Shown in pieces: positions 6,000 to 8,326 of a stretch of DNA of 8,326 nt. Positions within the stretch are counted from its first letter, which is position 1, and the number at the start of each line of letters is the position of its first letter. Under the pieces are notes generated by a model that was not told the origin of the DNA, ran no database searches, and saw only the letters and a list, made by a program, of their open reading frames with translations. The stretch is from an uncultured Altererythrobacter sp. (GTDB taxonomy: Bacteria > Pseudomonadota > Alphaproteobacteria > Sphingomonadales > Sphingomonadaceae), in NCBI GenBank assembly GCA_946886175.1, contig CAMPIA010000046.1, positions 1 to 8,326 on the forward strand. The letters run 5' to 3'. The position numbers were made by a program, and so were the translations under genes.

Positions 6000-6440
6000 G
6001 TGGAGATCGATGGGCTTTCGGCCGAGGTCGTCGACGCCTGCGTCCAGATTCACCGCGAACTTGGTCCGGGCTTGCTCGAAAGCGTTTATGAACTCGTGCT
6101 CGCAGGGGAGCTGACTCGACGTGGATTGAAGGTCGACCGGCAAAGACCGGTCGACATCGCATTCAACGGCGTCACTTATCCTGCTGCATTCCGCATCGAT
6201 ATCATGGTCGACAATCGATTGATCTTGGAGATCAAATCGGTGGAGACCCTCGGCAATGCACATCTGAAGCAATTGCTGACTTACCTTCGCTTGACCCAGC
6301 AGCCCGTCGGGCTGCTCCTGAATTTCGCCGGCGCGACGATGAAAGAAGGCATTCGGCGTGTCGTGAACGAATACCGGCAGCCGCAAGCGCCCTGCGCGTC
6401 TCCGCGTCTCCGCGTGAATCAACAATCCGGAGAAAGATGA
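6000..6440 (+). CDS. GxxExxY family protein (PD-(D/E)XK nuclease-like)
   Basis: A 146-residue protein of the small GxxExxY family, whose biochemical function is not established. The naming motif is GLLESVY (24-30). The predicted nuclease-like core is FRIDIMVDNRLILEIKSVE (64-82), with Asp67 and the Glu77-Ile-Lys79 pair fitting a D...ExK arrangement of PD-(D/E)XK enzymes. HLKQLLTYLRL (88-98) and GLLLNF (104-109) are typical following blocks. The start is a GTG at 6000, just after a purine-rich AGAGGGAG; the nearby ATG at 6010 is out of frame. The last 15 or so residues (from about 132, ASPRLRVNQ) are encoded by the right inverted repeat. Its TGA overlaps the first fabG ATG (ATGA). Codon use is more AT-rich than in its neighbours, suggesting transfer. 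Family assignment is firm; nuclease activity is inferred. Confidence 0.88.
   Translation: MEIDGLSAEVVDACVQIHRELGPGLLESVYELVLAGELTRRGLKVDRQRPVDIAFNGVTYPAAFRIDIMVDNRLILEIKSVETLGNAHLKQLLTYLRLTQQPVGLLLNFAGATMKEGIRRVVNEYRQPQAPCASPRLRVNQQSGER
6132..6155 (+). repeat. Perfect 9-bp hairpin inside the GxxExxY gene
   Basis: GTCGACCGG (6132-6140) and CCGGTCGAC (6147-6155) are exact reverse complements around the 6-nt loop CAAAGA. It sits within codons 45-52. The arms are GC-rich, so the RNA hairpin should be stable. Its role, if any, is unknown. Confidence 0.75.
6395..6420 (-). repeat. Right inverted repeat of the GxxExxY cassette
   Basis: Read on the minus strand it begins GATTCACGCGGAGACGC, then G, GAGACGCG, matching the left repeat with one mismatch. 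It is translated as part of the C-terminus of the GxxExxY protein and ends 16 nt before the first fabG ATG. Confidence 0.9.
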
Positions 6441-7192
6441 TGTTCAGCCTCGAAGGAAAGACCGCTCTTGTGACCGGTGCGAGCGGGGGGATCGGATCGT
6501 CGATCGCGCGTTCGCTTGCGCGGCAGGGGGCGCGGCTGGCGCTCTCGGGATCGAACGCATCGAAACTGCGCTCGTTCAGGGAGGAACTGAACGACGAGTT
6601 CGGGCACGACCATGTCGAGATCACCTGCGACCTGTCGAACACCAAGCAGGTCGAGGAACTGGTGCCGGCGACGGTCGATACGCTCGGCAGGATCGACATT
6701 CTGGTCAACAACGCCGGCGTCACCCGCGACAACCTCGCCATGCGGATGAAGGACGAGGAGTGGGAGGCGGTGATGAAGATCAACCTCGAGGCCGCGTTCC
6801 GCCTGATGCGCGCCGCGGCCCGGCCGATGATGAAGGCGCGCCACGGCCGCATCGTCACCATCACCAGCGTCGTGGGCGCGACCGGCAATCCCGGCCAGAT
6901 GAACTACGCCGCGGCCAAGGCGGGGCTCGTCGGCATGTCCAAGAGCCTCGCGCAGGAGCTTGCGAGCCGGGGGATCACGGTCAACTGCGTCGCCCCCGGG
7001 TTCATCCGCACCGCGATGACCGACCAGTTGCCCGACGCGCAGAAGGATGCGCTCAACGCGCGCATCCCGATGGGCCGCATGGGCGAGGGCGAGGACATCG
7101 GCGCGGCGGTCGCCTATCTCGCGAGCGACGAGGCGGCCTACGTCACCGGGCAGACGCTGCACGTCAACGGCGGCATGGCGATGATCTCCTGA
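6440..7192 (+). CDS. fabG: 3-oxoacyl-ACP reductase
   Basis: FabG is the NADPH-dependent reductase of 3-ketoacyl-ACP in type II fatty-acid synthesis. The product is a 250-residue short-chain dehydrogenase starting MFSLEGKTALVTGAS; an ATG one codon earlier, at 6437, would add one Met. The later ATG is preferred because GGAG (6429-6432) lies 7 nt before it but only 4 nt before the first. Counting from the later ATG, the cofactor motif GASGGIG is at 13-19, NNAG at 90-93, and the catalytic set is Asn115 (KINLEAAF), Ser143 (TITSVVG), Tyr156 and Lys160 (NYAAAKAG). VTRDNLAMRMKDEEW (about 94-108) and the ending LHVNGGMAMIS are typical of true FabG rather than of a generic dehydrogenase. It lies downstream of fabD with the inserted cassette between them. 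No acpP gene follows directly; a repeat region and dnaN do. Confidence 0.96.
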   Translation: MFSLEGKTALVTGASGGIGSSIARSLARQGARLALSGSNASKLRSFREELNDEFGHDHVEITCDLSNTKQVEELVPATVDTLGRIDILVNNAGVTRDNLAMRMKDEEWEAVMKINLEAAFRLMRAAARPMMKARHGRIVTITSVVGATGNPGQMNYAAAKAGLVGMSKSLAQELASRGITVNCVAPGFIRTAMTDQLPDAQKDALNARIPMGRMGEGEDIGAAVAYLASDEAAYVTGQTLHVNGGMAMIS

Positions 7193-7194
7193 GG

Positions 7195-7240
7195 TCCTTC
7201 GAGGCGCTCGGCCTTCGGCCTCGCTCCTCAGGATGAGCGG
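7195..7240 (+). repeat. Intergenic palindromic repeat, copy A
   Basis: It runs from TCCTTCGAGGCG to CTCCTCAGGATGAGCGG and contains the small hairpin GGCC-TTC-GGCC in its centre. Its ends match copy B in reverse orientation. The style, TCCTTCGAG at one end and CTCAGGA at the other, resembles dispersed intergenic repeats of alphaproteobacteria; whether it is dispersed in this genome cannot be seen here. Confidence 0.7.
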
Positions 7241-7264
7241 GTGTGGTTGACCAATCATCCAGAG

Positions 7265-7314
7265 CCGTTCGTCCTGAGGAGGTTGAAGCCGCAGGCTGAA
7301 ACCGTCTCGAAGGA
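7265..7314 (-). repeat. Intergenic palindromic repeat, copy B (inverted)
   Basis: On the minus strand it begins TCCTTCGAGACGG and ends CTCCTCAGGACGAACGG, matching both ends of copy A while the middle differs. The middle forms its own imperfect hairpin, GGTTGAAGCC against GGCTGAAACC on the plus strand. The two copies are 24 bp apart, so they could pair with each other as one long stem. Confidence 0.7.
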
Positions 7315-7330
7315 TGCTCATCCGGGCCGG

Positions 7331-7339
7331 TTATCCCCA
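7331..7339 (+). promoter_or_regulatory. DnaA-box-like 9-mer upstream of dnaN
   Basis: TTATCCCCA differs from the DnaA box TTATCCACA at one position. It lies 154 bp before the dnaN start. A single near-match of this length can easily arise by chance, so this is only a candidate site for DnaA control of dnaN. Confidence 0.25.
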
Positions 7340-7367
7340 AGGAATCGGCGCGTCGGGGCATTGGTCC

Positions 7368-7395
7368 TTGCTCCGTTGCGCCTCGCGACTAAGGA
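7368..7395 (+). promoter_or_regulatory. Weak candidate promoter of dnaN
   Basis: TTGCTC (7368-7373) and TAAGGA (7390-7395) are 16 bp apart. This would give a leader of about 90 nt before dnaN. Both boxes are poor matches, and it is listed because no better pair was found in the interval. Confidence 0.25.
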
Positions 7396-7437
7396 TATTC
7401 GAGACATTTCCGGCGCTCATGGGCGATTCCGGCCGCG

Positions 7438-7469
7438 GACCTGTCTGCGAGGGAAGACCCGTCTGCGAG
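7438..7469 (+). repeat. 14-bp direct repeat in the dnaN leader
   Basis: GACCTGTCTGCGAG (7438-7451) and GACCCGTCTGCGAG (7456-7469) differ at one base and have a period of 18 bp. They lie just upstream of the dnaN ribosome-binding site, probably in the transcribed leader. They could be a binding site for a dimeric regulator or a remnant of a duplication. Confidence 0.6.
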
Positions 7470-7493
7470 CGCACAAGGGGGAATTGATACGCA

Positions 7494-8326
7494 ATGAAGG
7501 CCACTATCGAACGCGCCACGCTCCTGCGGTGCCTCAGCCACGTCCAGTCGGTGGTCGAGCGGCGCAACACCATTCCGATCCTCTCGAACGTGCTGATCGA
7601 GGCGGTCGATGGCGGCTCGCTCAAGGTCATGGCGACCGATCTCGACCTGCAGGTGGTGGAGAACATGGCGGCGGCCTCGGTCGAAGCGCCGGGCGCGATC
7701 ACCGTGTCGGCGCACCTGCTGTTCGACATCGCGCGCAAGCTGCCCGATGGAAGCCAGGTCAGCCTCGAGACCGCCGACAACCGCATGGCGGTGAAGGCCG
7801 GGCGCAGCCGCTTCTCGCTGCCGACGCTGCCGCGCGACGATTTCCCGATGATCGTCGAGGGCGACCTGCCGACCAGCTTCGAGATTCCGGCCAAGACGCT
7901 GGCCGAACTGATCGACCGCACGCGGTTCGCGATTTCCACCGAGGAAACACGCTACTACCTCAACGGTATCTTCCTGCACGTCTCGGACGAAGCGCCCGGC
8001 GACGGTGGGCCGGTGCTCAAGGCCGCGGCGACCGACGGACACCGTCTCGCGCGCTTCACCATCGCCCAGCCCGAGGGTGCGCAGGGCATGCCCGACGTGA
8101 TCGTGCCGCGCAAAGCCGTGGCCGAACTGCGCAAGCTGCTCGAGGAATCGCTGGACGGCAACGTCCAGGTCGACCTCTCGGCGAGCAAGATCCGCTTCAC
8201 GCTCGGCGGCGAGGGCGGGGTGGTGCTGACCAGCAAGCTGATCGACGGCACCTTCCCCGACTACAGCCGGGTGATCCCGACCGGCAACGACAAGCTGCTC
8301 AAGCTCGACCCGAAGAGCTTCTACGA
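7494..8326 (+). CDS. dnaN: DNA polymerase III beta subunit (sliding clamp), N-terminal part
   Basis: The beta clamp is a ring-shaped dimer that holds DNA polymerase III and other partners on DNA. The window holds 277 codons plus two bases; the gene continues beyond the edge. The start MKATIERATLLRCLSHVQSV is typical. Domain I has RRNTIPILSNVLIEA (23-37), MATDLDLQVV (46-55) and KAGRSRFSLPTLPRDDFP (101-118). Domain II has TRFAISTEETRYYLNGIFLH (143-162) and ATDGHRLA (179-186), the most conserved block of the family. Domain III has only just begun, so most of the partner-binding cleft and the C-terminus are not visible. A purine-rich AAGGGGGAA (7475-7483) precedes the ATG at a somewhat long distance. 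dnaN stands here without dnaA beside it, being preceded by fabG and the repeat region. Confidence 0.97.
   Translation, partial: MKATIERATLLRCLSHVQSVVERRNTIPILSNVLIEAVDGGSLKVMATDLDLQVVENMAAASVEAPGAITVSAHLLFDIARKLPDGSQVSLETADNRMAVKAGRSRFSLPTLPRDDFPMIVEGDLPTSFEIPAKTLAELIDRTRFAISTEETRYYLNGIFLHVSDEAPGDGGPVLKAAATDGHRLARFTIAQPEGAQGMPDVIVPRKAVAELRKLLEESLDGNVQVDLSASKIRFTLGGEGGVVLTSKLIDGTFPDYSRVIPTGNDKLLKLDPKSFY

Larger units (their letters stand above)
5963..6420 (+). mobile_element. 458-bp inverted-repeat-bounded cassette carrying a GxxExxY gene
   Basis: The block is bounded by 26-bp inverted repeats with one mismatch (5963-5988 and 6395-6420) and contains one gene. It starts at the base after the fabD stop and ends 16 nt before the first fabG ATG; removing it on paper gives a compact fabD-fabG junction with the fabG ribosome-binding site intact. 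Hand counts give 52% GC for 6121-6300 against 70% for 6841-6900 in fabG, in line with a foreign origin. There is no recognisable transposase, and no clear target-site duplication in the flanks (GGATTTGA left, AACAATCC right). Mobility is inferred from structure only. The type may be an insertion mobilised in trans or an RNA-level insertion. Confidence 0.6.
7193..7493. other. Intergenic region between fabG and dnaN
   Basis: These 301 bp contain no convincing gene. The left half is filled by an inverted pair of about 46-50-bp repeats. The right half holds a DnaA-box-like 9-mer, a weak promoter-like pair, a 14-bp direct repeat and the dnaN ribosome-binding site. There is no stem followed by a T run, so no clear intrinsic terminator for fabG was found. 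Confidence 0.8.

Noticed and set aside
5955..6430. Target-site duplication flanking the GxxExxY cassette
   Set aside because: The left flank GGATTTGA and the right flank AACAATCC share no convincing direct repeat, so no duplication is claimed.
7331..8042. Minus-strand frames opposite dnaN
   Set aside because: They are shadows of dnaN, with no homology recognised, and dnaN is unambiguous.

Overview
The window reads as a chromosomal segment of a GC-rich alphaproteobacterium, most likely a member of the Sphingomonadales. The reasons are the protein sequences (a bL9 with a long acidic tail, an alphaproteobacterial-type FabD/FabG pair, a sphingomonad-like Mur ligase), the high GC of nearly all genes, and the style of the intergenic repeats. 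The genus cannot be fixed from the sequence alone.

Layout. Positions 1-134 (minus) hold the first 44 codons of AMP nucleosidase. Next come an intrinsic terminator (190-231) and the minus-strand ribosomal operon rpsF-rpsR-rplI (1516 down to 254), with a promoter-like site and a hairpin-forming leader upstream of rpsF. A plus-strand inner-membrane protein gene of the DUF808/YedI family (1721-2662) runs convergently into a minus-strand MurC/Mpl-like Mur ligase (4119-2692). A 54-bp gap with back-to-back promoter-like boxes separates that ligase from the plus-strand ldcA-like gene (4174-5001). After ldcA come fabD (5027-5962), a small GxxExxY-family gene (6000-6440), fabG (6437 or 6440-7192), a 301-bp intergenic region with an inverted pair of repeats, and the first 277 codons of dnaN (7494 to the window end).

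Functional links. The Mur ligase and the LD-carboxypeptidase form a plausible peptidoglycan-recycling pair: LdcA would trim tetrapeptides to tripeptides, and an Mpl-type ligase would return a peptide to UDP-MurNAc. FabD and FabG charge malonyl-ACP and reduce 3-ketoacyl-ACP in fatty-acid synthesis. The rpsF operon supplies bS6, bS18 and bL9. dnaN encodes the replication clamp.

The most striking feature is between fabD and fabG. The GxxExxY gene lies in a 458-bp block (5963-6420) bounded by 26-bp inverted repeats with one mismatch. The left repeat begins at the base after the fabD stop codon. Deleting the block on paper leaves a 16-nt fabD-fabG junction that keeps the fabG ribosome-binding site. 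The coding sequence is visibly poorer in GC than its neighbours (52% over 6121-6300, hand-counted, against 70% over a sample of fabG). This looks like a minimal, single-gene mobile or inserted cassette in an essential operon.
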